Shown piece after piece: positions 12,001 through 18,621 of a DNA stretch of 64,000 bases. Below the pieces are notes generated by a model. The model was not told the DNA's origin, searched no databases, and saw only the letters and a program-made list of their open reading frames with translations. The first letter of the stretch is position 1. Each line of letters starts with the position of its first letter. The position numbers and the translations under genes were made by a program. Source of the DNA: Diaporthe sp. PMI_573 (lineage: Eukaryota > Ascomycota > Sordariomycetes > Diaporthales > Diaporthaceae); NCBI GenBank assembly GCA_021399435.1, contig JAJTUP010000006.1, positions 930,001-994,000 on the forward strand, in the 5' to 3' direction.

Positions 12001-14336
12001 GCCGGTCGTAGATCTTTTAGAACGGCTCGCACGTGTGTCGACGCCGTTTTACGGTCTATTTTACCGGACACGGACCGCGGGAGAGATTCGACGTGGATGA
12101 TCTTGAATGGCCTCATGTAATCCGGAAGATGCCGCTCAGCTGCCTCCTTGCACCTCCCCAGGACGTCTGCCTCGAAGCTCGATCCTGAGGTGGCGACAAC
12201 GAGGTTCACGATCCTTTCTGAGCCGGGTGCGGAATTCTCGGGCTTCCAGACGCATGAGACCGTCTCCAGCACGGTGTCAACCTTGGACATCAACACGCTT
12301 TCGATCTCACCGAGCTCCACTCGCCTACCGCTGAGCTTGACCTGGTCATCAGATATTCTCCCCAGGAACTCGATGACGGGTCTGCCGGACTCATCCCAGA
12401 CTATCCGGGCCCGGTCACCGGTCCTGTACGCCCTGCCCCATCCGGATGCCCCATCATCGTTGATGAACGCCTTGGAGGTCTCATCGGGCCTGTTTAGGTA
12501 GCCGATCATGCTTACTTGTGGGCCGGTGATGAGAAGCTCTCCGGTGGCGCCCATGGGCACGGGCTTGACAGTTGATGTGGAAGTCTCGTCTACGATGAGA
12601 ACACCGCAGGTCTCGAGGGGTGAGCCGATCACGGAGCCTCGTTGACCATCGGGCACATGCGCCTGTGCAATACAGTAGATGGCCGTCTCTGTGGGCCCGT
12701 ACCCGTTGTATATACCACTGATACCCGACGCACTGTCATCGTGGGGTGCGGGATTGTGCTGAGCAAAGTCGTGCACCACGCGCGCATTGAGGGTCTCTCC
12801 ACCGAGCATCAGCCCGCGGATGGACGACGAATCTAGCAGAGTGGCGAAACTCGGCGTGATGTTGGTGATGTCGGCCTCCAGCGTCGTGACAACCTTGTTG
12901 ATGTCCTGCAGTGTGAGTTGACGCGGGGCGCAGCAGAGGGTCGAGCCGGTGCTGAGCGTCCAGAAGATCTCGAAGAGGGAAATATCAAAGGTTGGGGCTG
13001 CGCCTTGGAACCATCTCGTGGGTTTGTTCGCGGTGAGTGAATTAGTCTGGGTAGGAATGAATCCATAGTGGGCGCTCAGGGCAGAGACTGTGCAGGCAAC
13101 CGAAAGATGGGAAACGGCCACGCCTTTAGGCGTGCCTGTTGTCCCTGAGGTGTAAAGGATGTATGCGACATCATTTTCTGCCGCAGACAAAGCGCCGTCC
13201 TCTTGCCGCCTTTCCACTTTCTGGTCGCAAGCGGCAAGATAGGGGCTCACGTCAATCGCAGGTGCGTTACTTGCGACAGCTCCGGACGAGGCAGGTGCTG
13301 ATGCTGTCACGAGGAGGGCCATGGGCTTAAGGTCTGCCATCAGTGCATCTACTCTCTCGGCCGGGGCGTCCACAGGGATCGGGCAAAAGGCCATGCCGGC
13401 CTTGAGAGATGCCAGGTAACTCGTGTACAGCTCTGGACATGGTCCCATCATCACCGCGATGGTCTTAAGTTCGGACGCATCGTTTGCAGTGTGTGCACCT
13501 TGAACACGCACAAGCTCTCTCGCCAGCGCATTCGCAGCATTTTCCAGCTGCTGGTAGGTGAATTGCCTCCTCTCCCCGCTCTCAAGATCCAGGAGGAAGT
13601 CTACAGCCGTTCTATCAGGCTGTTCGTCCACACGCTGTTCAAACCACCTGTGGAGAAAGGTCTGGTCATTCTCCCTCTCCGGTGACTCCTGGGAATGCGG
13701 CAGAAGGGGAACAGGCCTGGACTTTGGTGGAAAGTTGAGCACAGAAGGCCGCGTCCATTGTGTACCTTCGCTCTGGTCTCCGCCGTTTTGCAGCGTCCGG
13801 ATGAGATCGTCCAATATGCATCCAAGGGCTTCAAGCGCTGCTGCAGGCACAAGACTAGGTGTTGCGCTTAGACGTACATTTGGTACGTCAAGATGTAGCT
13901 GATAGGATGTGAGCACGTGGTTACAATATGATCTGCGCAGATCTCCGAGATGCGGCACCGAGAAACTTACTTTTGGAGTTTCGATAAGGTTGCTGTCTCC
14001 AATGGAGAAGTCAGTCGGAATCTCGCCCGAAGCATTGTGGTGTTCGACGAAATCAAACTCGTCTTGGCCTGCATGCGCAAGGATGAAGCCACCCCCGGCA
14101 GTGCTGGTATGTTTTTGGATGCAGTATGCCTCTCCATCCTCCAACACCACGACGCGTGCCACAAGCTTAACAAATGCCTTGACGCATGTCTCCTCGTCAG
14201 GTCTAGGTGAAAGAGCACTTTGCCATTGCACGAGTTCTGTCGTCGGCGCTGGCGCTCCTTGCCGGGCAGCTTCAGGTCGGAGACAGTGCAGTGGTCTGAG
14301 CTCCGTGATTGGTGGTGAGGATGTTGTTGATGTCAT
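1..14336 (-). CDS. sidC: Ferrichrome/ferricrocin-type siderophore NRPS (SidC family), 3' end cut off
   Basis: Assembles a hydroxamate siderophore peptide from amino acids and N5-acyl-N5-hydroxyornithine. One frame stays open from the ATG at 14336 to position 1 (about 4,778 codons). I read the order A1-T1-C1-A2-T2-C2-A3-T3-C3-T4-C4-T5-C5, the classic SidC layout. A-domain P-loops (TSGTTG/TSGSTG) lie near residues 394, 1550 and 2712; the A10 lysine motifs read SGKIDRK, ASNKVDRK and ASGKVDTK. Phosphopantetheine serines are near 829, 1984, 3157, 3738 and 4285. Catalytic second histidines of the C domains are near 1065 (AHCICDG), 2222 (HHALYDY), 3375 (HHALFDG), 3917 (SHALYDA) and 4508 (HHALYDA). 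SidC proteins run about 4,700-4,800 residues, so only the extreme C-terminus should be missing. A stopless 72-bp stretch (13899-13970) looks like an intron. Four SreA-type sites lie upstream. The product (ferricrocin or another ferrichrome) is inferred from domain order only. Confidence 0.93.
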   Translation of the reverse strand, partial: MTSTTSSPPITELRPLHCLRPEAARQGAPAPTTELVQWQSALSPRPDEETCVKAFVKLVARVVVLEDGEAYCIQKHTSTAGGGFILAHAGQDEFDFVEHHNASGEIPTDFSIGDSNLIETPKVSFSVPHLGDLRRSYCNHVLTSYQLHLDVPNVRLSATPSLVPAAALEALGCILDDLIRTLQNGGDQSEGTQWTRPSVLNFPPKSRPVPLLPHSQESPERENDQTFLHRWFEQRVDEQPDRTAVDFLLDLESGERRQFTYQQLENAANALARELVRVQGAHTANDASELKTIAVMMGPCPELYTSYLASLKAGMAFCPIPVDAPAERVDALMADLKPMALLVTASAPASSGAVASNAPAIDVSPYLAACDQKVERRQEDGALSAAENDVAYILYTSGTTGTPKGVAVSHLSVACTVSALSAHYGFIPTQTNSLTANKPTRWFQGAAPTFDISLFEIFWTLSTGSTLCCAPRQLTLQDINKVVTTLEADITNITPSFATLLDSSSIRGLMLGGETLNARVVHDFAQHNPAPHDDSASGISGIYNGYGPTETAIYCIAQAHVPDGQRGSVIGSPLETCGVLIVDETSTSTVKPVPMGATGELLITGPQVSMIGYLNRPDETSKAFINDDGASGWGRAYRTGDRARIVWDESGRPVIEFLGRISDDQVKLSGRRVELGEIESVLMSKVDTVLETVSCVWKPENSAPGSERIVNLVVATSGSSFEADVLGRCKEAAERHLPDYMRPFKIIHVESLPRSVSGKIDRKTASTHVRAVLKDLRPALPTGKTTEALESLTGEDSELEKQLLSIVAEILGGNQISAATPLTDAGVDSLRAMRLLREIRKRWPDFSNRNLQPSLALLLDSKATIRSVFFPSSSTQSLSGGVDGTAEDRTRARLAQFSSNHLSEVLEKLDVAGEADIEMILPATTQQSQLAVSFAMDSTRYISHTALRLKPKVSAPALKKAVEEVLLEQAVYRSALLPCDDSLSPFSQVILTQEAWRRPKSTDGEAPQVAHRMASGPLSVDNAQAWVALAEENISLESQRLYHIQVVEDETTPNSDGLLLISIAHCICDGASVEVLMCDIARRYAGLEPLQRQSIYDAVLESYSNVDPVTDGLWREQMKGWELEPFGTLSGNNVHSNKSSKSVSDCGVVQYQSDLPWQVLEDKSRALGGGASPLAILQASWSLLLHLFSEADTEDVTFGSVISGHLSTTTHALTFSVVPCRVALPETQTINQLVDGLTQHGKFALGHRHLSWGVFETLPYNTALALQAYPAEDGGLEDDDSQLPWTEVRHPVIRYDFPIFVEVFPNDPSSPNRSQFTNLTFKLTYREEALSELSASCIVKQLAALTQTMLSSSPDAAISSLAARLPRSLLSAEGTVPQADAYVNENEKHLEILHGQFEAQAIATPSRLALTFYPSLDSPPINLSYAELDSLANGLAHLLREENVDVIPLCIERSVDLYVAVLAVLKAGSAWCPIDLTSPIARRTSLIARTESKVLLTNTESWSLVEPCLSSESLKGMRVILVDQHTKSSPVKPKPREGIQSGALSGKDLAYLLWTSGTTGEPKGVMIQHNAAAQAMQDLQVQVEHDPKVEQVRTLQLSAYSFDVFVQDLFYTWGLSGSVISGTRELVLGSFVEFIWKARPTHAHLTPSFGASIAVEEIRGSPLQYVTFIGEKLTEDVAEAWAAPGITTRAYNTYGPAENAVVSTMRRFYGRSRDQAKAANVGFPLNPCTAYVVHQVPIPDSDQKRWELVPRYGVGELALGGSQVAKGYLNNPAKTASQFIQGGPGIDERIYLTGDMVRLNDHGFEFLGRNDDLVKITGIRIELSEISAACASIKDEDDSIEHVETLYLPRPDRESADHKVVVTFVSVKKEDVDTKAIQAQVFKRARDMLPSYMVPGHVVVLNTTMPRTASNKVDRKELQAIYKSSDLQALAGGASAGDATGQPADKPQWTDAQRDVLQVLAENLRVAVEPLGPGDSLAGLGLSSLQITKLAWTLRRQLKVQVGVLELMRCEYLGELVDVVLSRQKGGQKPAGAEANSNGASPAKATEKSWVAATSDLLTKNLRGDTLPPNSFLLPATPMQESLIFETMREPRAYWAHRVFDLSHLDTIDGERLKAAWTAAASTFDILRTSFVPLAQLDAVVEGQSQSTNGVSWARQQGLQATILQIVRKEAAIRWKWLSSDEDQNLARWAQEPGLTELTPMSSPWAITVAEKDRKMMLSVHHALYDYDSSETVLSAVAKFYQQSNAVHEEVVQFSRGMELGLLPTTAQRDEATTFWTERLAGLRETAGALNAPFPDLTQSRKKQEQRIIGVKRSVPEFLSSNTPTALPILFQSAFGCVLASYLELKAVVFGQTVSQRLIHPDLTNVVGPAIATLPLAVRTDANSAEELWAEMARDSSNLFRVTHHLHPVDIKRLLNEGTGSGDAPFAGVFVYHPASSVDDNAGAVTEQQLFREVEQALSLNVEHPLAFNVFEGDGTMELTGDARRVSQAQLELMLDQIIDQARVMKQSPRLPLRQLQNKMDRRLVSVSGMIEEIATVTGFDPTESVAQHAVQHPDWKAAEEVHTSDDLDDEQDALPTKTITYSHLDKLTNSIASQLASHEVGLQQDDVIALYLGRDIKSLAATLAIFRAGYIYLPVDEDLPLARKQLLIRDAAAKLVITTEELAKDLDMDHDDPPALLLPDGDGEVDLILKQQKTAFQPPSASRGEGGYLLYTSGSTGRPKGVRVSNRNLCQFISSFSLRMNATPSPAVEPEELGGRGKYLNLTSRAFDPHLTQLFVPWHLGYRVVIGNRTALLGNLQHAINELGITHFGSVPSVLTQLRLRPEDVPSVRVVTTGGEKASNELLDTWTSPEAVQNGENSRAKLINFYGPTEVTIGCLGHIVNRESNARNLGLPLKGLQALLLAPNGDGEQIIAKRGQPGELCIAGPQVALGYLNRPVENAKSFQTTSLLGDAETRIYRTGDVMRMMHDGSLEFLGRADQQAKIRGQRLELDEVVSFLKEQAADEGELDFAAAVVTGEGNQQQLFGFVARKARLRSEMTAEVELLQNPGQALTSLLESLGQKCEAKLPAFMVPKLLWVSRIPYLAASGKVDTKLLAKLANDFVSSQDSDSEDSDDSGVDVAASSLDAEESRVVAAVEEVVGHKVSGKASSSIRLGIDSLSAVHLVALLKKRGFSKVSVSDILSSSATVASIARLADRNRSQTTGILEQSTAGSDRLEEVKALSLSTVFTGQIPAGLNNDNVEAVLPCLPLQAALVARSMVWLSAHDDDSASSSDSKVVPYVAQFNYRLSPGTDLVKWQKAAERVVAFEAVLRACFLQREDDGAVFQVVLRSPSSTPFETEGEEPVDIVAKMSTRPPIRIQLRKEGEDAFVSLRIHHALFDGVAIAVLLEKLEQAYDGVAVQDNVAIANKSLDVLTRVSAHCFLSPAQLESTKDLWQKRLRGVRPCHLGSIDDSKETVRSTRTLPWTLPQIREKLNSQRSTVSASSAFQVATALCLSQLTKQTSSVVYGFVMSLRPLLDHVADGGVDDFLGPCLNTLVQAFSLKKNEPLHDFAQRVHQTHADTCQGTMPLVSVEKVQRWADSEDKLFDSLLSINVLPSADASERPTGRMSALQTESRSDMALAFDVDLHHDGRVVLTLSSAGVLTDLDLDQVGQLFEKAVGTCISAEKESRVGDLLSVDVDANVAAKVAPGIEDDHSDSNAEFGAALASVRNILSRLLRVNPSDISKDKATSLYQIGLDSITVLPLVRLINKSEKVKLTPDAVLKARTIHGTARLLQQARANTNTITKRSEQISIEANDDDETKYDKTLWRLAKDLLFVATPLQEGMLSASLATLGKAYTYNHTVQLSEQTLNADTKDLDHFFAAVKDTVQACEILRTRFIFTQDDEAPWVGVVSPTELSDLASWTHLGGGKIQLRISHALYDATSIQTVWHILGEKYQKRLSGQQPLGPETEARQWHEFRPFARVVSTMQRSSVDFWSNLLREYRYKPLEFPENMSASSAFHFTIAEEELSLLQTRCKAAGVTTKTALMLAWSKVLSELLYGQPDVVYGQVVSSGHDVETVVGPTINTVPMRVTLDKAHSVADGLAQVQKLSDEALGSNSMASLRKVQMMWRSSAAKDDDLPASLFQSLFVFDGVVGKQDNEEAGNSASLFKPVHEQNNNGDDQPAYDDYDLITSFRIENNTLKGKLRARMNQNEVDVLGGHLEAAVKSIILDDLQKPALDVGRMESTKQSAAALEAKATDSQSEVHASTTKAGSVLEVVKSVLGKRVQGKEIGYNTRLINAGLDSILAIRLSSLLRKRLRMTVSVFQIMKGASVNDIVMANSTQALATDRKHEDDKKTAQSATEPRGFTPHQQANLLSEAAQRLGLSEELVQSVLPALPGQRSHLEQWLYNGKRFFEAPWVYRVDDSLEKQMVESCWAQLCRTHEVLRTTFLQTQVEDGGLVQVTLSEQWSPSAGFARLRDSTKSIEALAEDCVRDGNSQPSDLRQPPARLTLLEGSDGKAVVLRLHHALYDAWSIKMIVKDLDQLLAGGSVQRRTQLSDVVRQMNAIRDPDQEESYWKNHLAHAEHTLLGNLADTASPSPFGPHFQVRSQNAIPQATVDNLSRTAGKAGTSAAIILAYARTLQQLTGSSRPTFGVNHAARSLSSADEAQTLDLTDANAPTMTTTPFSLDVGRESTPANDKDLIDFVQGHLAQLTKFAQSDDAQKFSPKFNAHINILFPGENNAEGDDRAGDEGLAVLQRHRLDEYLASEYFTVTEPSTTADSTIEGLQTGHLSPHRF
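13899..13970 (-). other. Probable 72-bp in-frame, stopless intron in the NRPS gene
   Basis: On the coding strand this stretch starts GTAAGT, has a CTCAC branch-like element about 14 nt before the end, and ends TATCAG. It is exactly 24 codons long, phase 0 and free of stops, so retention and splicing both keep the frame. Removing it joins ...IETPK to LHLDVPN. This lies before the first A domain, so either form would leave the catalytic domains intact. Confidence 0.7.
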
Positions 14337-15009
14337 CTTGATGTGCCGGGATATGTTTGGTTTCCGGCTGTATAGAGGACGTGTGGCATACGAGTGACGA
14401 GTGAGAGATAATCAAGCAGATGTTACGTCGGAGAGCATGAGATGTTCATTCCCCAGTGCAGAGTGCCAGTGGACCTGAAGCTATATCCGGTTGTTTAGGA
14501 CAGTGGGCAGCTCATCAGGGGCGACAATAACAGCCTCAGTTCTAGCTACTATAGTACTCTACAGCCCCATCTGGAGTCTCGCCATCAGATGCTCAGACCA
14601 AGTCTTCTGAGAGGCCTCGGTGCTCCTAGACCGGAGCATGGAGGGCTCTACTTCAGCCCATGTTCCTGTCCTTGGGCGGCTGGAAGTTCACACCTCGGCC
14701 GTGTGGGTACGCCATGACCCCAGTTCGAACTTGGCCCACGCGCTTTGTTGCTCACAAATTGTGGCCCTCAAGGTGTTGCAAACCACTCGCGTGCAAGTTT
14801 CGAGCTTCCAATTTGAGTAATAGAATCGGTCTTTCCGGGGGCGGGCCCTGTACTAAGCTCGCGCACTACGTAGCACACCACATGCTGTGTCGAGAAAATC
14901 GGCCAGTGGCACGTTTGAGGTGACATTTTCGGCCCTGATTCCAACGCAAGGCGGAGCCCCCGCGGGATGGGGGCTAGTGCTCGGCGAGCATTTCGGTACT
15001 TGGCATGCT

Positions 15010-15049
15010 TTATCAGATCTCATTATTATCAGATTTTTTTTTATCTGAT
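15010..15049 (-). promoter_or_regulatory. Triple SreA-type iron-responsive GATA sites upstream of the NRPS
   Basis: Three perfect matches to ATCWGATAA, the consensus for fungal iron-repressor GATA factors (SreA, Urbs1, SRE, Fep1). On the minus strand they read ATCTGATAA (15010-15018), ATCTGATAA (15026-15034) and ATCAGATAA (15041-15049). All share one orientation and are spaced 16 and 15 bp start to start. They sit about 675-715 bp upstream of the NRPS ATG. The expected behaviour is repression when iron is plentiful. Confidence 0.85.
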
Positions 15050-15060
15050 CATCAGTCAGG

Positions 15061-15085
15061 ACCCCGTCATGCCTGATGACGGGGT
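15061..15085. repeat. Perfect inverted repeat, 10-bp arms, 5-nt loop
   Basis: ACCCCGTCAT at 15061-15070 and ATGACGGGGT at 15076-15085 are exact reverse complements separated by GCCTG. The repeat begins 12 bp beyond the third GATA site, in the NRPS promoter. It could be a binding site for a dimeric factor; this is inference. Confidence 0.75.
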
Positions 15086-15406
15086 GGCTTGAGTCAAGGA
15101 GGAAGGTCCTAGTTTAGCCTCCGTCGCCCTGATGGCGGGCCGCAGGGATGCGTGGGATGCTAACATTCATCGCGCTGTCGCGATGGTGTGCATGTGTAAG
15201 AGATTGGTCCTGTTGCTTTCGAGTGGGGTTCGTACTCAGTTCCAAATTATTCGTATTTGGCAAGGATCGGCGACAATCCCGGAGAAATCTCTCTGCTCCG
15301 TTAGCAGCCTTGTTTATCCTCTTAAGTGACTGGTTTTGTGACGATCCCGAGTGGGATGCGGCCTTCGTATTACTAAAACGTGGCTTGGCATCGTGGCCCT
15401 GGGCGT

Positions 15407-15415
15407 TTATCTGAT
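15407..15415 (-). promoter_or_regulatory. Fourth SreA-type site upstream of the NRPS
   Basis: TTATCTGAT on the plus strand, i.e. ATCAGATAA on the minus strand, is a perfect ATCWGATAA match about 1.07 kb upstream of the NRPS ATG. The adjacent sequence repeats ATCTGAT after 2 bp. Confidence 0.7.
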
Positions 15416-16150
15416 CCATCTGATTAGATTGCCAAGATGAGCGGCAGTGGGCCAAGCTTACTTGCCCCAGGGACCCCAGTCTAGCGCCGTGCACTGTGTC
15501 TCTAATGTCATGCTTAATTGTGACTGCATGCCAGGTGCATTAGTGTGCGGATCCACGCATGTGGACAAATTTTTCTTCTTGTTAATAAGCTGTTATAATA
15601 CCTCACAAAGATTTTTAAATAATAGAACTAAATGTATAAAAAAATTAAAAAAAAAATTTAAAAAAAAATCAGGTTGGTTATTTAATTACTTATTTTTAGA
15701 CTGACTAAAACAAAACTCGAGAAATAAATAAAAGCTATACTAGTACCACTTAAATAGCACGCAATCAGATGAAGTATGATGCATACTGTTTACACGTCAC
15801 GACTCATGAAATGACACTAACCAGGGGGCTATGCGCTTTTCCCAAGCATGCCCGACAATGCGGATCATGTCAAAATTCACCTCGATCGGCAGGTGATCCT
15901 CGGTCTAAGGGTTCACGAGTAGTGCCAAGGGGTGTGACATCCACTGCACGGCCATCATGCACAGCATCGCTGCGTGGACATGGTAGGCACAACGAGTTCA
16001 GAACAGTGGGCCGAGGGACGCCTGAGAGTTCAGGAGTGTGATGAGACCAAGATACGGCAAGAATGTGGTCGAATGCTGTAAATTGGTTCAATCTGCTTCT
16101 TGGGCTGTCGCCTGCAATACACAATCTCGATCACTAGCTAGCCAGTATCG

Positions 16151-17458
16151 CTATACAAAGTGCGCCTCGTGGAAAAAGCGCTCACGCTGAAGGGCGAAAA
16201 GCATCGCCGTCTTATGCGGCAGGTCGAACCTCTTCTTCTTCTCCTGTGGCAGATACTTGTCCTGGATGGCCACATGGGACAAGTCGTAGCGCGGCTCAGC
16301 CACGACCTGCCTGGTCCTGGGGTCACGCAGGAAGCAGGCGTGCTTGATGGAGGTGGCCACGGCCTGGTAGCGCTTACCACCGCGGAAGTGCTCCTCGCCG
16401 ACGAAAATGTGCGAGTTCTGGTCGTGCTCGCCAACAGTGATGTTGCACTGGCCCCCGAAGAAGCACGCTGCGTTGTCCTCCTTGACCCAGCCGATCTCGG
16501 TGTAGCCCGCCAGCTCACCGTCCCACAAGAACACGCACGACATGGTGTGTGGGTCGGCCAGCTGCGCTGCCAGGTACGCCCGGTGCTTCTCGTCCGGTCC
16601 GCGCTCCTTCCAGCCTGCATTGACGCGGTCCGAGTTCTGCCAGCGCGCGTACGCGGAGAAGTGCGCCGGATTCGACGCGTCGATGTGGTGGATCTCGAGC
16701 TGCTGGCCCAGCTCCGCGACAAACCGCGAGTAGATCACCGAGCCCGGCTTGGGCTTGGGCGGCCGCACAGGGTGCGTTGTGCAGACGTTGCCCTTTTTTG
16801 TGAAGCCCAGCTGGTTGGCGAAAACGCCCAGCCTATCGTTGAAACCTGGGAAGCTCGCCTCAGGCCGGGAACGCAGCCAGTGCTGGCTGTCTGGAGCGCC
16901 TGCGCCTTGCCAGAAGGCCTCGCGTTGCAGCCAGTGGATGGCATCCGGGCCAGAGGTGTTCTCGGAAAAAGGTGAGACGACGGCGAGGCCAGTGCAGCGC
17001 AGATACTCGCCCACTCTCGCGCCGTCCATGGAGATGGCGATGAGGTCGTCGTTCCTATGGCTTGGGTGCAACCAGAGGGCGTAGATGGATGCCCAGACCA
17101 GCTGCAGGGCGAGGTCATCGGAGTCGGATGCTGAAGTCGAGTCGTCCAATGTGAGCCGCAATACTTGAGCCGACTCGGCCCTGTCATCGTTTACCATAGC
17201 TGGTGAGATCCTGGCCTCTCTTCCGTCATTCTTCCACTCGGCCAGCAGCCGGTCACCGGATGCCACAACGAAACCGTCGCCTTTTGTGGCTATCGATACT
17301 GGTGTGGTACCATCTGGGAGTCTGAATGAAGTCTTCTCAGCATTGAGGTCTACACCTCCAACCTTTCCGTTGCTTTCCACCGCGTCGAGTCGATGGCCCA
17401 CTCCATTCACGGAGTCGGTGCCGTTTACTTTGACTTGGCTCTGCACTTGTGTTGCCAT
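16151..17458 (-). CDS. Siderophore N5-hydroxyornithine acyltransferase (SidF/SidL/IucB-like GNAT)
   Basis: Predicted to transfer an acyl group from acyl-CoA to N5-hydroxyornithine, giving the hydroxamate units loaded by the NRPS. The product is 435 aa with no intron. The N-terminal half is the variable region of fungal siderophore acyltransferases. The C-terminal part, about residues 250-420, is the IucB-type GNAT fold, with stretches such as GYTEIGWVKED, EEHFRGGKRYQAVAT and RYDLSHVAIQDKYLPQ. The C-terminus (EAHFV) lacks a peroxisomal PTS1 signal. The gene follows the NRPS on the same strand and is divergent from the ABC transporter across 1.16 kb. It could be an acetyltransferase (SidL-like, fitting ferricrocin) or use a longer acyl-CoA (SidF or Ustilago Fer5); sequence alone does not decide. 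No perfect GATA site lies in its own upstream region. Confidence 0.88.
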   Translation of the reverse strand: MATQVQSQVKVNGTDSVNGVGHRLDAVESNGKVGGVDLNAEKTSFRLPDGTTPVSIATKGDGFVVASGDRLLAEWKNDGREARISPAMVNDDRAESAQVLRLTLDDSTSASDSDDLALQLVWASIYALWLHPSHRNDDLIAISMDGARVGEYLRCTGLAVVSPFSENTSGPDAIHWLQREAFWQGAGAPDSQHWLRSRPEASFPGFNDRLGVFANQLGFTKKGNVCTTHPVRPPKPKPGSVIYSRFVAELGQQLEIHHIDASNPAHFSAYARWQNSDRVNAGWKERGPDEKHRAYLAAQLADPHTMSCVFLWDGELAGYTEIGWVKEDNAACFFGGQCNITVGEHDQNSHIFVGEEHFRGGKRYQAVATSIKHACFLRDPRTRQVVAEPRYDLSHVAIQDKYLPQEKKKRFDLPHKTAMLFALQRERFFHEAHFV

Positions 17459-18621
17459 GTTTGCCTCTGTCTTTATAGTCGTCGTAGGACTTATATATCA
17501 TCAGGATACCAGTCTAATCACAAGAATTCAGGCGCTCAGGTTGGAAGAACTTACTTGTACAGTTGTGTTCCTCTGCAAGTTAAGACGTCAGACCTCTGAT
17601 CCTGATGACTTTGCAATAGACTAATGAACTAGCTGTGGCGACATGCAACCGTCAAACGTGAGCTAAGACTGTAAGAGACGAAGACACTCGTTTGTTGCAT
17701 TTCCAGCCGTCGAGCTTGTGGGCGGATTGCTTATAACTTGATGAGCATTGGCTGTATGTGCCTCAGCATGACTTCGTGTTGGGTGAATCCATTAACAATG
17801 ACAAATGATGCCAAGCACTTAGAGTGCTACGTTACCCAGCAGACCAACGGGGGTAATAATTCTCTTACATTATAAAAAGGTGATATAGGTTACTAAGATA
17901 TGGCCCAAAATGTATCAAAATACATGGTAATTTCCATATTAAATTACGTCTTATTTTTAAATTTATTCTTAGTTAGAAACATTTGGGAAGTACCACCTAA
18001 AACAGTTTGTAAGTACCTGTCTTTCTCAATCTAGGACTAGCGCAGACTTGCACGCCTGGTTGTGAAAAACGTCATGTGGGTCCAGGGTCTCCATTCTTCC
18101 AGCGTCCAAACACTTCTGTCCACATATACGTACAGTGCGGGAGGACGGTAGCTAATGGCTTACAAGGACTAGGGCAGCCGAGTACTGTCGTATCCGCTAA
18201 GCAAGCGTCTTTTTCTTGCAGAACAGTTGCCAAGAAGACGGTGAAGTTGTGTCTCTTCTCATGTGTCATTGAGCCGATCCAAATACGGCCACGCCCTCGA
18301 CAAGAGGCCAGCGAGGAAGCATGTCGACACTCCACCTTCCGCAAGCACCCGTGGGGTCCGATTCTAACTTTTCGGTCAAGAGGGACTCTAGTTCCGTCCT
18401 CGGAGGAGAGCATCATTGACTAATTCGAATTCGAACACTTGTACTCCTGAGCAGGGGTTTTGTAGGCCAGGGGCAACGACGAGAATGCCCCCTAGTAGCC
18501 GACCTAGGCGCCACCAGTAGCCACAAACTAACAGCCACCAGACCTCGCTCCTCTGTTCTGGCTCGCTTCAGGACACTGAAACACATGTCGTAACAGGCAC
18601 ATTCTAGTCCCTGGACCCAGA
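17459..18621. other. Divergent promoter between acyltransferase and ABC transporter
   Basis: This 1.16-kb stretch has no supported gene. It contains an AT-rich segment around 17855-17990. I searched by eye for ATCWGATAA on both strands and found none, unlike the NRPS and MFS promoters. Near-GATA words (gatata, agatatgg) occur around 17880-17900. Confidence 0.6.

Larger units (their letters stand above)
14337..16150. other. Intergenic region: NRPS promoter plus 3' flank of the acyltransferase gene
   Basis: No gene is supported over these 1.8 kb. The stretch holds four perfect ATCWGATAA sites, a 10-bp-arm inverted repeat (15061-15085) and a strongly AT-rich patch around 15580-15780 with long A runs. 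Short open frames here do not resemble proteins. Confidence 0.7.

Noticed and set aside
14711..14730. Possible tRNA B-box (GTTCGAA) near 14722
   Set aside because: No cloverleaf, no A-box at the right distance and no acceptor stem; GTTCGAA words also occur elsewhere without context.
16160..16975. 271-codon open frame on the plus strand
   Set aside because: Antisense to the acyltransferase, which has clear GNAT-type sequence on the other strand.
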